This document shows positions 14,481-23,257 of a stretch of DNA of 64,000 nt, piece after piece (position 1 is the first letter of the stretch; every line of letters begins with the position of its first letter). A model generated the notes under the pieces. It did not search any database and had not been told where the DNA came from. It saw only the letters and a list, made by a program, of their open reading frames with translations. A program made the translations under genes and the position numbers. Source of the DNA: Stappia sediminis (lineage in GTDB: Bacteria > Pseudomonadota > Alphaproteobacteria > Rhizobiales > Stappiaceae). The stretch lies in assembly GCF_009826895.1 (NCBI RefSeq), contig NZ_WUMV01000004.1, positions 1-64,000 on the forward strand. The letters run 5' to 3'.

Positions 14481-16502
14481 GTGGCAATGCTTGAGACGAT
14501 CAATTTCGTGATCCTGATCGCCGCGGGCCTGGTGGCGGTCTCCGTTTTCACGAGCCTCATCAGCTTCAGGGTCGGCGCGCCCTTGCTGCTCGTCTTTCTC
14601 CTCGTCGGCCTCGCGGCGGGTGAGGACGGACCGGGCGGGATCGAGTTTGCCGACGCATCCGCCGCCTATTTCATCGGCTCGATCGCGCTGGCGATCATCC
14701 TGTTCGATTCCGGTTTCGAAACACGCTTTTCCACGCTGCGCATGGCCGCGGCGCCTGCGGTCACACTTGCGACCGCGGGCGTCGTATTGACGGCGGCAAT
14801 CGTCGGCACGGCGGCACATCTTCTTTTCGGCTGGAGCCTGTTGGAAGGCTTGCTCCTGGGTGCGATCGTCGGATCCACGGACGCCGCCGCCGTCTTTTTC
14901 CTGCTTCGTGTCGGGGGCGTTCACCTGCGCGAAATGATATCAGCGACACTGGAAGTCGAATCCGGCTCGAACGACCCGATGGCGATCTTCCTTACCTTCA
15001 CGCTCGTCTCGCTCGTCACCACCGGCCTCGACGAAGGTGCGGCCGCATCCGCCCTTGCCATCGCTTTCATCCAGCAAATGGGCATCGGCTTCGTATTCGG
15101 TCTGGCGGGCGGCTACGTCATCGTCCAGATCGTCAACCGCATCAAACTCGAACCGGCGCTCTACCCCATCGTCGTCTTGGCGCTTGCTCTCGTTCTCTTC
15201 GCAGCGACATCGATGGTCGGCGGCAGCGGATTTCTCGCCGTATATGTCGCCGGCATTCTTTGCGGCAACGTGCGTATCCGCCAGCAACCGGCACTAAAGC
15301 GCTTTCAGGGCGGCATGACCTGGCTTGGGCAGATCGGCATGTTCGTCACGCTCGGTCTCCTCGCGACACCTTCGCAATTCGGTCACGTCGCGGTTGCCGG
15401 TCTTGCCCTCGCTCTCACTTTGATCTTCGTCGCAAGGCCGTTTGCGGTGTGGATCTGCCTGCTTCCCTTCGGCTTCACCCGGTCGGAATCGGCCTTCGTC
15501 TCCTGGGTGGGGTTGCGCGGCGCGGTGTCGATCCTGCTGGCGATCCTGCCACTTATCCATGGCCTGCCGAATGCGCAGGCGATCTTCAATGTCACCTTCC
15601 TGATCGTCCTTACCTCGCTCGTCCTGCAAGGTTGGACAATCAAGCCGATGGCACGCTGGCTGAAGCTCATCGTCCCGCCGCGCATCGGCCCGGTGGAGCG
15701 AATGGAGCTCGAACTTCCAGGCGGCAGCGATCACGAAATCGTCTCCTACCGTGTGCACCCTGACAGTGCGGTGGCGCGCGGCGACCGGATTCCCCGCTGG
15801 GCTCGACCGGTCCTCATCATGCGCGAAGGTCGCTCCATCCGCGTGCAAAAGGCCGGCCGCCCGCAGCCGAATGACCAGATCTACATTTTGACCTCGGCCC
15901 GGCAGGTGCCTGTTCTCGATGCGCTTTTCGCAGCCCCTGCCGAAGTCGCTCACGACCCGGCTCTGTTCGGCGATTTTCAGCTGGACCCCAATGCACCGCT
16001 TGCCGATGTCGGCGCAATCTACGGCTTCAGGGTCGTTACCGGCGACCAGGGCCTGACAATTCGCGAATTGATGACCCGCGAACTCGGTGACGATATCGAG
16101 CCGACCGATCGCGTGCCCTACGGCAGCATAGATTTCATCGTCCGCCAGATCGACGAGGAGCATGGCATTACCGATATCGGCCTTGCGGTGGAGCACATCG
16201 AAACGGATGAACCGAACCTTCCTTTCTTTTTCTCGCGCGACGACATTGCCGATTTTTCGCGCCGTCGCTACCGCCGGCTGCGCGCACGGCTGAGGCGCAG
16301 AGGGCAAGTCAGACGGCAACGTTCGCTTGAAAAAGCAGCTTCTGCCTCACAGACGGCGGTACCTTCGCACGATGATGGCGGAACGGAGCCTCTTTCACCG
16401 GCCCCGCACGAGCGAAGCCAGGAAACCGCGGATGCTCTCAAACCCATTTCCGCACCACAACCTGCCAATGACGCGGAAAGTCGCCAGACGCCGCCTAATT
16501 AG
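14481..16502 (+). CDS. K+/H+ antiporter, NhaP2/CvrA family, with regulatory tail
   Basis: Protein of 673 residues from a GTG at 14481; an ATG two codons on is equally possible and no strong ribosome site is seen. Residues 1-395 form a CPA1 antiporter with about 12-13 helices, including the conserved GSTDAAAVFFLL and ESGSNDPMAIFLT segments. TrkA-C-like (about 410-480) and CorC/HlyC-type C-terminal (about 490-575) domains follow, as in NhaP2. Residues beyond about 590 are arginine-rich and then low-complexity, an extension relative to E. coli NhaP2 (578 residues). The function is potassium/proton exchange in the inner membrane. Its last 8 bp overlap the convergent ChaN gene. Confidence 0.92.
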   Translation: MAMLETINFVILIAAGLVAVSVFTSLISFRVGAPLLLVFLLVGLAAGEDGPGGIEFADASAAYFIGSIALAIILFDSGFETRFSTLRMAAAPAVTLATAGVVLTAAIVGTAAHLLFGWSLLEGLLLGAIVGSTDAAAVFFLLRVGGVHLREMISATLEVESGSNDPMAIFLTFTLVSLVTTGLDEGAAASALAIAFIQQMGIGFVFGLAGGYVIVQIVNRIKLEPALYPIVVLALALVLFAATSMVGGSGFLAVYVAGILCGNVRIRQQPALKRFQGGMTWLGQIGMFVTLGLLATPSQFGHVAVAGLALALTLIFVARPFAVWICLLPFGFTRSESAFVSWVGLRGAVSILLAILPLIHGLPNAQAIFNVTFLIVLTSLVLQGWTIKPMARWLKLIVPPRIGPVERMELELPGGSDHEIVSYRVHPDSAVARGDRIPRWARPVLIMREGRSIRVQKAGRPQPNDQIYILTSARQVPVLDALFAAPAEVAHDPALFGDFQLDPNAPLADVGAIYGFRVVTGDQGLTIRELMTRELGDDIEPTDRVPYGSIDFIVRQIDEEHGITDIGLAVEHIETDEPNLPFFFSRDDIADFSRRRYRRLRARLRRRGQVRRQRSLEKAASASQTAVPSHDDGGTEPLSPAPHERSQETADALKPISAPQPANDAESRQTPPN

Positions 16503-17478
16503 GGGTTTCGCCAAAGCGTTTTTTGAAGTCCGCGCAGTGGTCGGTCCGGTCATAGACCGGTGTGAACCAGAGATAATCGAACGTCTTGGTTTCATTGACG
16601 CTTTGCGGGAGATAATCCGCTGCCTTCCCTTCGCCCGGTTCGACCTCGCGAAAAGCAACGGTCAGGATTTCGTCTCCCGACACACCTCTGCGCCTCAGGA
16701 ACTTCGGAACTGCAAGATCGTCCCTCGCATGCCCGCCACCAGCGATCAGGGCAGCGCCATTGCCCGGTGAGCCAAGCATGGCATCGGCCAGCGCCGCATC
16801 CCGGAAAGCCTGCACATCCGCCATGGGCTTCAGGCTTTCCCTGGGCACCAGTCCGCAGTGGCTTTCGAAAAGGATATTCGAGACGAGTTCGCGTTCGGCA
16901 TCGGTTTCTTCTTCCGAGAGCCCAAGACGTTGCTCCTCGGCTTCTCCCAGCGCGATCAGACCGTCCTTGCCAACCGCCTTGCGGCTCCTGACGTTCGCAT
17001 CTCCGGCACGAACAGGCAGTCCGAATGTGATCGCCGCATCCAGAACGGGCTTATAGGTTTCCCAGGAAGGCCAACCGCGCTCTTCCCATCGCAAAGCAGC
17101 GCCGAACCCTTCCGAATTGCTGTCCGCCAGCGCAAGGTATGCGTCTATATCGTTCTGCATGTCCTGGGAGATCATTTCGAAGACCACTGCGGGCCTGCGG
17201 CCCTTTTCGGCAATCGATCGAACGACCCAGGCTTGCAAGGCGTGGTGATCCGGATTGTCATGTATTTCGCCAAGCAGGACGTATCGGCTCTCGGCTGCCT
17301 CGCTCACAAGGTCGCCAGGTGTGACGAAACGCCGTTCCTCAACGGACCATATTTTCCCGACCAGAGGGTGGTCTGCAAAATACTCTGAGACCGGCGTCGG
17401 CGGCTCGGCATGGGCGAGGCCTGCCGAGACGCCGAGAACAATTAATGCGAAGCCAAATCGAAACACGTCGCGCTCCAT
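16495..17478 (-). CDS. ChaN family haem-regulated lipoprotein-like protein (DUF399)
   Basis: Protein of 327 residues with an N-terminal signal peptide (FGFALIVLGVSAGLAHAEP) lacking an obvious lipobox cysteine. The ChaN core begins at VLLGEIHDNPDHHALQ; the GE.HDN..H motif is the family hallmark shared with the erythromycin-esterase/TraB-like fold. AGGGHARDDLAVP near residue 240 is another family motif. ChaN of Campylobacter binds haem, but the role elsewhere is poorly known. Its stop codon lies inside the end of the antiporter gene (convergent overlap). Confidence 0.85.
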   Translation of the reverse strand: MERDVFRFGFALIVLGVSAGLAHAEPPTPVSEYFADHPLVGKIWSVEERRFVTPGDLVSEAAESRYVLLGEIHDNPDHHALQAWVVRSIAEKGRRPAVVFEMISQDMQNDIDAYLALADSNSEGFGAALRWEERGWPSWETYKPVLDAAITFGLPVRAGDANVRSRKAVGKDGLIALGEAEEQRLGLSEEETDAERELVSNILFESHCGLVPRESLKPMADVQAFRDAALADAMLGSPGNGAALIAGGGHARDDLAVPKFLRRRGVSGDEILTVAFREVEPGEGKAADYLPQSVNETKTFDYLWFTPVYDRTDHCADFKKRFGETPN

Positions 17479-17514
17479 TTCCCGTTCTCACCCGAATATG
17501 GAACGGAAAAGGCC

Positions 17515-17545
17515 GGGGGCGAATGCGGTTCACGCATTCGCCCCC
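17515..17545 (-). terminator. intrinsic terminator after the thiolase gene
   Basis: A perfect 13-bp inverted repeat, GGGGGCGAATGCG, with a 5-base loop. On the minus strand the stem is followed by GGCCTTTTCC. It lies 32 bp past the thiolase stop and just before the ChaN start. Confidence 0.75.
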
Positions 17546-17576
17546 TGAATGAGGCAGGATATAGAGGTTTTTCAGC

Positions 17577-18770
17577 TCATGCAGCGTCAGGGTTTTCCAA
17601 CGCCAGCGCAATGCCCTGACCGCCGCCGATGCACATGGTGACGAGGCCGTAGCGCCCGCCGGTGCGCTTCAGCTCATACATCGTCTTCACGGTGAGAATG
17701 CAGCCCGTCGCCCCGATCGGGTGACCAAGAGCGATGGCTCCACCGTTCGGGTTCACCTTGTCGGAGGCAAGCCCCAGTTCGCGCATGACGGCGCAGGCCT
17801 GGGCGGCGAAAGCCTCATTCGACTCCACCACGTCGAAATCCGAAGCCGAAAGGCCCGTTTTCTCCAGAAGCTTGCGCACTGCCGGGATAGGGCCAATGCC
17901 CATGACGCTCGGCTCCACGCCCGCATGGGCATAGCCGAGAAGCCTCGCCATCGGCTTGTGGCCGGCGGCCTTGGCAGCTTCGGCATCCGCCAGCACCACG
18001 GCTGCCGCTCCGTCATTGATGCCGGACGCATTGCCCGCCGTAACGGAGCCGTCTTTCTTGAAGACCGTGCGCAGACCCGCAAGGCCTTCCGCCGTCGTCT
18101 CGCCGCGAACATGCTCGTCTGTATCGAAGGTAAAGGTCTTGCGCCCCTCGGTAATTTCGAGCGGCAGTATCTGATCCTTGAAGCGCCCCTGCTCTATCGC
18201 GGCAGCCGCGCGGCGCTGGCTTTCAAGCGCCAGCTCGTCTTGGGCGGACCGATCGATCTTGTATTCATCGGCGACGTTTTCCGCCGTCACGCCCATATGC
18301 CCGCCGCCGAACGGATCGTTCAGCGCGCCGATCATCATGTCGACCATCGCGGCATCGCCCATCTTCACGCCAAAGCGCGCGCCAGGTGCGATGAACGGGC
18401 CGCGGCTCATGGATTCAGCTCCGCCCGCTACCGCGAAATCCGCATCGCCAAGCAGGACCGATTGCATGGCGGAAACAATTGCCTGCGCCCCGGACCCGCA
18501 AAGCCGGTTCAGCGTCAACGCGGGCGTTTCGACCGGGATGCCGGCCTCAACCGCCGCGACGCGGGCGAGATACATGTCCTTCGGCTCGGTGTTGATCACG
18601 TGGCCATAGACGACATGGCCGATCTTTTCCGGCGCAACGCCCGCGCGTGACATCGCCTCCTTGGCGACCATTCCACCAAGCTTCGAAGGCGGCATGGACT
18701 TAAGCGCCCCGCCGAACGTCCCGATTGCCGTTCTTACACCCGAAAGAAGCACCACTTCACGCTGGCTCAT
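17577..18770 (-). CDS. acetyl-CoA acetyltransferase / beta-ketothiolase (BktB-like)
   Basis: Protein of 397 residues from the ATG at 18770, with GAGGAGG upstream. The N-terminus [20 protein letters not shown] closely resembles that of Cupriavidus BktB. The catalytic triad is present: Cys91 in NRLCGSG, His in GHPIGATG and Cys in CIGGGQG, plus NEAFAAQ. It condenses or cleaves acyl-CoAs (2 acetyl-CoA to acetoacetyl-CoA, or 3-ketovaleryl-CoA), used in polyhydroxyalkanoate, fatty acid or amino-acid metabolism. It appears monocistronic, with its own terminator. Confidence 0.93.
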   Translation of the reverse strand: MSQREVVLLSGVRTAIGTFGGALKSMPPSKLGGMVAKEAMSRAGVAPEKIGHVVYGHVINTEPKDMYLARVAAVEAGIPVETPALTLNRLCGSGAQAIVSAMQSVLLGDADFAVAGGAESMSRGPFIAPGARFGVKMGDAAMVDMMIGALNDPFGGGHMGVTAENVADEYKIDRSAQDELALESQRRAAAAIEQGRFKDQILPLEITEGRKTFTFDTDEHVRGETTAEGLAGLRTVFKKDGSVTAGNASGINDGAAAVVLADAEAAKAAGHKPMARLLGYAHAGVEPSVMGIGPIPAVRKLLEKTGLSASDFDVVESNEAFAAQACAVMRELGLASDKVNPNGGAIALGHPIGATGCILTVKTMYELKRTGGRYGLVTMCIGGGQGIALALENPDAA

Positions 18771-18903
18771 GGCAAGTTTCCTCCTCATAGGGGCGCATTC
18801 GCGCCTGCCGAATTCATGGACCGATTTTGAGAAGGACTCTACGGGCAGCGATGCTGCGCTGCAAACTCACAAAAAGGATAGTCGTGCAATCACGGACAAG
18901 CAT

Positions 18904-18933
18904 AAGCCCCGGTGCATCGCTGCCCCGGGGCTT
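18904..18933 (-). terminator. terminator-like hairpin after the outer-membrane protein gene
   Basis: The inverted repeat AAGCCCCGG / CCGGGGCTT with a 12-base loop lies 25 bp beyond the stop of the leftward gene at 18958. The T tail on the minus strand is short. The rest of the 187-bp gap shows nothing recognisable. Confidence 0.55.
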
Positions 18934-18957
18934 TGTGCAAACGCGACCGAGTGACGA

Positions 18958-19731
18958 TCAATGCGTGGAGAAAGGAATTCTCACGCCGATGGAGACGGCG
19001 TGGAACGTATTGTCGTAGTTGAAGGCCGTCGTGGCTGGCTGTCCGTTCCCGGTCGGCGTCGTACCGCCCTTCGCCTCACCGGCATCGGTATAGCGATACG
19101 TCAGATCGACCTCGACCGGCGAACCTGTCCCGAACAGATCCCCCACTTCTGCGGAAACACCGCCGCCGAGGGACCATGCGAAGGATGTATTCGTCTTGCC
19201 CTCAAACTCACGAACGGTATCCGGCGGAGCGAGAGTCGTGTTTGTCCGTGTCCAATCGTCCATATCGTTGACAGCCACGCCGATGCCACCTGTCACGAAT
19301 GGCTTGATCGGGCTTTCGTACCCCGCAAGCGTCAAGGGCTCAACGAACAGATTTGCCATGATGAGCCAGGTAGAGACACTTGCATCAATATCGGCATGCG
19401 GGCCCGGAAGCGGCGCAATCCAGTTCGCATCAATATCCGCCTCGCTCAGATAACTGAGCGAAAGATCGCCCCGCACACCATCATGAAATTGCGCGCCAAA
19501 CGCAGCGCTCCCGATGAATGCACCATCGGCGTCAAGGTCATATGTTACAACCGTACCGCCAGGTCCGGCCCAGTTTCCGCGATCTTCCGCAAGCCATGCT
19601 GCTCCACCCTCGACGCGAAAATAAAGCTCTGTCGGCCAGATGGAGGATCCATCCTGGGCGGACGCCGCCCCCATTCCTCCCAAGACGGCTCCTGCGGAGA
19701 ACACCGCGAAAAGGTAACTGCGAATACTCAT
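18958..19731 (-). CDS. outer-membrane beta-barrel protein
   Basis: Protein of 257 residues from the ATG at 19731 with AGGGGC upstream. A signal peptide (SYLFAVFSAGAVLGGMGAAS, cleaved after SAQ) is followed by alternating hydrophobic/polar strands typical of an eight-stranded barrel: GDLSLSYLSEADI, VEVDLTYRYTDAG and, at the end, NTFHAVSIGVRIPF, a C-terminal strand ending in an aromatic pattern. It resembles the Omp25/OmpW-like small porins of Rhizobiales. The ligand and role are not known. The first ATG at 19827 would add an unlikely extension ahead of the signal peptide. Confidence 0.8.
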   Translation of the reverse strand: MSIRSYLFAVFSAGAVLGGMGAASAQDGSSIWPTELYFRVEGGAAWLAEDRGNWAGPGGTVVTYDLDADGAFIGSAAFGAQFHDGVRGDLSLSYLSEADIDANWIAPLPGPHADIDASVSTWLIMANLFVEPLTLAGYESPIKPFVTGGIGVAVNDMDDWTRTNTTLAPPDTVREFEGKTNTSFAWSLGGGVSAEVGDLFGTGSPVEVDLTYRYTDAGEAKGGTTPTGNGQPATTAFNYDNTFHAVSIGVRIPFSTH

Positions 19732-20065
19732 GATTGCCCCTGAGATCAAAGAGACGCGACATGCGCCCCAGACGAATCTTTCATTCACGAACGTAGCTGC
19801 AACTCGTACATTCGCAATATCGAACATTCACATTTATAGATTTTTCCGCAGAGGAATCTTGAAGCGTTGCGCGCTTGCAACAAAACTGGCGTGAAAGCGA
19901 TTGTAAATCACTCAAACTCATTAACCATATGAAATCATGCATATTTTAATTAACATAATAATTTTCGAATATTTGATATTTGTCAAAATAACCCGCATAA
20001 AACTGCCGTAGCGTCATTCACACAATGCGGTGATTCACTGCAACTCGCGGAAGGAGTGAAGTGTA
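19732..20065. other. A/T-rich divergent intergenic region
   Basis: These 334 bp separate the leftward outer-membrane gene from the rightward Gly-rich protein gene. Bases 19810-20010 are far more A/T-rich than the rest of the window. Both promoters must lie here, but no hexamer pair, operator or RNA element could be assigned with confidence. Confidence 0.5.
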
Positions 20066-20878
20066 ATGAGCAAATACGGTGTTTTCATCAGCCGGTCGGT
20101 TCTTGCCGTCGCATTGCTGTCGGGAACGGCTGTCGTTCTTGACCATGCATTCGGCACCGGCGTTACCAAAGCCTATGCCCAGCAGGGCGGCGGTGGAGGC
20201 GGTCACGGGGGCGGCGGCAGCGGCTCCGGTGGAGGCGGCAACGGTAGTGGCGGCGGCGGCGGAGGACATTCCGGCGGCGGCGGCGCAAGTGGCGGCGGTG
20301 GGCACTCCGGCGGAGGCGGTGCGAGCGGCGGCGGCACCGCCCATGTATCGGGAGAAGAAGCAGACTCCGACGGACGCGGACCGCGCTACGGCAAACCCGA
20401 CGAATCCCGTGGCCAGCCGGTCTGGGCCGACGAAGGCATCCCGGAAGTCGAACTTGGCAGGCTGAACGTCGCGCGCGCGCCGGGCAACATTCTGGACCGA
20501 GCCCGGCAAGAGCTGGTGAGTGGCGATTATCCTTCCGAAATCACGGAATACTACAATAAGACAGCAGAGGAACTTGCCGACCTTCTGGCAAGCGATTGGG
20601 ATCTCTACTCGTCCTACATCGTGGATTCCCCGTTGGAAAACCTTGCGATCTTCCGCGATGCGATTAACGGCATCACGACCCTGCCGGGCGTCACGGTGGA
20701 TATCGACCTTATAGCGATCACGCTGGGTCTTGCTTCCGACAAGAACGTCATCGTCACGGAAGATACCGTTACGGCGATGATCACTATCCTCGGTCAGGAC
20801 CCGGCCGATTTCGACATCGCGACAATTGCCGAGAAAGCCGACGATGTGCGCGCTGCCGCGCTGGAAGGTCACGGCTGA
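20066..20878 (+). CDS. secreted glycine-rich protein of unknown function
   Basis: Protein of 270 residues with GGAAGGAG upstream. A signal peptide (VLAVALLSGTAVVLDHAFG, mature start near AYAQQ) is followed by about 60 residues made almost only of Gly, Ser, His, Asn and Ala (GGGGGHSGGGGASGGGGHS and similar). Residues 95-270 form an ordinary, acidic, non-repetitive domain (NILDRARQELVSGDYPSEIT; NGITTLPGVTVDIDLIAITLG) that I do not recognise. Secretion with a flexible Gly linker before a folded C-domain is what can be seen. It has its own terminator. Confidence 0.75.
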   Translation: MSKYGVFISRSVLAVALLSGTAVVLDHAFGTGVTKAYAQQGGGGGGHGGGGSGSGGGGNGSGGGGGGHSGGGGASGGGGHSGGGGASGGGTAHVSGEEADSDGRGPRYGKPDESRGQPVWADEGIPEVELGRLNVARAPGNILDRARQELVSGDYPSEITEYYNKTAEELADLLASDWDLYSSYIVDSPLENLAIFRDAINGITTLPGVTVDIDLIAITLGLASDKNVIVTEDTVTAMITILGQDPADFDIATIAEKADDVRAAALEGHG

Positions 20879-20902
20879 TCGCATCATCAACCGTAAAAAA
20901 TC

Positions 20903-20931
20903 AAGCCGGCCGCCAATTAGGTGGCCGGCTT
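20903..20931 (+). terminator. intrinsic terminator after the Gly-rich protein gene
   Basis: Twelve-base stem AAGCCGGCCGCC paired with GGTGGCCGGCTT (one G-T wobble), loop AATTA, followed by ATTTC. It lies between convergent genes and could serve both. Confidence 0.75.
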
Positions 20932-20954
20932 ATTTCATCCGAACGAGACGCCAT

Positions 20955-21398
20955 TTACAGCCAGCGTCGCACGCGGCTGCAATATTCGACGTACGCCCGT
21001 CCGAAAACCCTCCTAGCATTCGCCTCTTCGAAGGGGATGTACCAACTGTTGGCGACAAGGAAAAACGCGACGACAAGCACAAGATTGAGCGGAGAATTGA
21101 TGAGGATCGCAGCCCCGATGAGCAGGACAAGGAAACCCAGATACATCGGATTTCGACTGTAGGCGAATACGCCTTCCGTCACGAGAATTTTCGGCTCGCG
21201 GAAGGTGTTGATTTCCGTCCCCACTCTGAAAAAACGCCGGCTGCCTGCGGCAAGAAGGCCAATGCCGACAAATAGGACGAGGAGCCCGGCCCAGTGTGCG
21301 GGCGGCGGCACAAGCGGCCCGAACGGCAGGAAACGAGCCACGGCCACCATCATCGCCAGAAGTATCGCCACGAGGACAGGCGGTATCAGCCATTTCAT
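20955..21398 (-). CDS. isoprenylcysteine carboxyl methyltransferase (ICMT/PEMT) family protein
   Basis: About 147 residues from the ATG at 21398, which has GGGAGGG upstream; a start at 21449 would add 17 residues. Four membrane helices are predicted. The family core YSRNPMYLGFLVLLIGAAIL, the upstream GP...T.G.F-like segment (ILVTEGVFAYSRNP) and the C-terminal FEEANARRVFGRAYVEYCSR (Glu-Glu near the SAM site) are all present. Bacterial members methylate unknown membrane substrates. Nothing in the neighbourhood explains its role. Confidence 0.85.
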   Translation of the reverse strand: MKWLIPPVLVAILLAMMVAVARFLPFGPLVPPPAHWAGLLVLFVGIGLLAAGSRRFFRVGTEINTFREPKILVTEGVFAYSRNPMYLGFLVLLIGAAILINSPLNLVLVVAFFLVANSWYIPFEEANARRVFGRAYVEYCSRVRRWL

Positions 21399-21483
21399 CG
21401 AAACCCTCCCATGAATGCCGATGAAACAGCCTCGCGCCGGAATTGGCAATCGCCGTTCAGTTGAATGCCGAGTACAAAATCAA

Positions 21484-21507
21484 ACGGCGGCGCATGAGCG
21501 CCGCCGT
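21484..21507 (-). terminator. intrinsic terminator after mmsA
   Basis: Perfect 10-bp stem ACGGCGGCGC / GCGCCGCCGT with loop ATGA. On the minus strand the stem is followed by TTGATTTTG. It lies 29 bp beyond the mmsA stop. Confidence 0.75.
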
Positions 21508-21535
21508 CCGGGAATTTCGCAGTGACTGATCGATA

Positions 21536-23035
21536 TCAGCGCATCGTCGGAATGACGAATTCCGCACCTTCCTTCACGCCGGACGGCCACCGCGAGGTCA
21601 CGGTCTTGGTGCGGGTGTAGAAGCGGAAGGCGTCTGGCCCGTGCTGGTTCAGGTCGCCGAAGCCAGAACGCTTCCAGCCGCCGAAGGTGTGATAGGCAAG
21701 CGGCACCGGGATCGGCACGTTGACACCGACCATGCCGATGTTGATGCGGCTTGCGAAGTCGCGCGCCGTATCGCCGTCACGGGTGTAGATCGCAACCCCG
21801 TTGCCGTATTCATGGCTCATCGGCAGGTCGATGGCCTCGTCATAGGTCTTGGCGCGGACCACCGAGAGCACCGGACCGAAGATCTCTTCCTTGTAGATCG
21901 TCATGTCCTTGGTCACGTTGTCGAACAGGCAGCCGCCCATGAAGAAGCCGTTTTCATACCCCTGCATGGAAAAGCCGCGCCCGTCGACGGCAAGCTTCGC
22001 GCCTTCCTTCACGCCCTGGTCGACGAGACCCTTGACGCGCTCAAGCGCCTGCCCCGTGACGAGCGGGCCGAAATCGACATCGTCGCCGGCGGTATAGGGG
22101 CCGATCTTGAGGCTTTCCACGCGCGGGACGAGGCGCTCCATCAGCGCATTCGCCGTCTCATCGCCCACAGGCACCGCGACCGAAACCGCCATGCAGCGCT
22201 CGCCTGCAGCACCGTAGCCAGCGCCGACGAGAGCATCCGCCGCCTGGTCGAGATCGGCATCCGGCATGATGATCATGTGGTTCTTGGCGCCGCCGAAGCA
22301 TTGCGCGCGCTTGCCGTTTGCGGTTGCCCGCGAATAAACGTATTGCGCGATCGGCGTGGAGCCGACGAAGCCGACGGCCTGGATCTCAGGGTGATCGAGA
22401 ATTCCATCGACGGCTTCCTTGTCGCCGTTGACGACATTGAGAATTCCCTCAGGCAGCCCCGCCTCCAGCATCAGTTCCGCCAGCATGATCGGTACGGATG
22501 GGTCACGCTCCGACGGTTTCAGGATGAAGGCGTTGCCGGCGGCGATCGCCGGGCAAAACTTCCACATCGGGATCATGGCCGGGAAGTTGAATGGCGTGAT
22601 ACCCGCGACGACGCCAAGCGGCTGGCGCATGGAATACATATCGATGCCGGGGCCCGCGCCTTCGGTAAACTCGCCTTTCATCAGGTGCGGCGCGCCGATG
22701 CAGAATTCGGCGACTTCCAGACCGCGGATCACGTCGCCCTTCGCGTCTGGCAGCGTCTTGCCATGCTCCCTGGAAAGGGCTTCGGCAAGCTTGTCCATGT
22801 CGCGGTGGAGCAGGTCGACGAATTTCATCAGGACGCGTGCGCGGCGCTGCGGGTTGGTCGCGGCCCAGGCCGGCTGCGCAGCCGCCGCATTGGCGATCGC
22901 CTCGTTGAGCTCCGCCTCGTTGGCAAGCGCGACCTTCGCCTGCACTTCGCCCGTTGCCGGGTTGAAGACGTCGGTAAAGCGGCCCGACTTGCCTTCGACG
23001 TGCTTGCCGCCAATGAAATGACCGATCATGTTCAT
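21536..23035 (-). CDS. mmsA: CoA-acylating methylmalonate-semialdehyde dehydrogenase
   Basis: Protein of 499 residues from the ATG at 23035, preceded by GGAGGGAGGAAAGCGACATG. It is an aldehyde dehydrogenase with the MmsA-type N-terminus (MIGHFIGGKHVEGKSGRF), the NAD-binding GSTPIAQYVY segment and the catalytic cysteine in GERCMAVSVAVPVG. MmsA converts methylmalonate semialdehyde to propanoyl-CoA in valine breakdown, and malonate semialdehyde to acetyl-CoA in myo-inositol and beta-alanine breakdown. It stands alone, opposite a LysR gene that probably regulates it. Confidence 0.95.
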   Translation of the reverse strand: MNMIGHFIGGKHVEGKSGRFTDVFNPATGEVQAKVALANEAELNEAIANAAAAQPAWAATNPQRRARVLMKFVDLLHRDMDKLAEALSREHGKTLPDAKGDVIRGLEVAEFCIGAPHLMKGEFTEGAGPGIDMYSMRQPLGVVAGITPFNFPAMIPMWKFCPAIAAGNAFILKPSERDPSVPIMLAELMLEAGLPEGILNVVNGDKEAVDGILDHPEIQAVGFVGSTPIAQYVYSRATANGKRAQCFGGAKNHMIIMPDADLDQAADALVGAGYGAAGERCMAVSVAVPVGDETANALMERLVPRVESLKIGPYTAGDDVDFGPLVTGQALERVKGLVDQGVKEGAKLAVDGRGFSMQGYENGFFMGGCLFDNVTKDMTIYKEEIFGPVLSVVRAKTYDEAIDLPMSHEYGNGVAIYTRDGDTARDFASRINIGMVGVNVPIPVPLAYHTFGGWKRSGFGDLNQHGPDAFRFYTRTKTVTSRWPSGVKEGAEFVIPTMR

Positions 23036-23183
23036 GTCGCTTTCCTCCCTCCGGCGCGTTTCGGCGGCCGGACAATGGATCATGCGCCAGCGCGCATTGA
23101 TGAAACCGAAAATCCGTTCGCTGGGAACGGCTTCCTTGTGCCTCTAATAAATGTAGAGCGCAACACGCGATCTGGCGCATCCG

Positions 23184-23208
23184 TTGTGCGGAATTTATAG
23201 TCGCATAA
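23184..23208. promoter_or_regulatory. LysR-type binding site between mmsA and the regulator gene
   Basis: The dyad TTGTGCG-N11-CGCATAA has the interrupted symmetry usual for LysR activation sites. It lies 49 bp before the LysR start and about 150 bp before the mmsA start, in the divergent promoter region. Confidence 0.5.
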
Positions 23209-23257
23209 GTTCACTGAATTGAACGAGACCTGACTAAAACACAGAAAGCCGGACGAG

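Noticed and set aside
20174-20345. Repetitive DNA that might suggest a CRISPR array
   Set aside because: The repeats are GGC/GGT-type glycine codons of one protein, of irregular length, with no spacers and no cas genes.
21536-23035. mmsA as a sulfolactaldehyde dehydrogenase of the sulfosugar pathway
   Set aside because: It has MmsA-specific sequence, a dedicated divergent LysR gene and none of the 17-bp operators, and it lies 12 kb from the locus.
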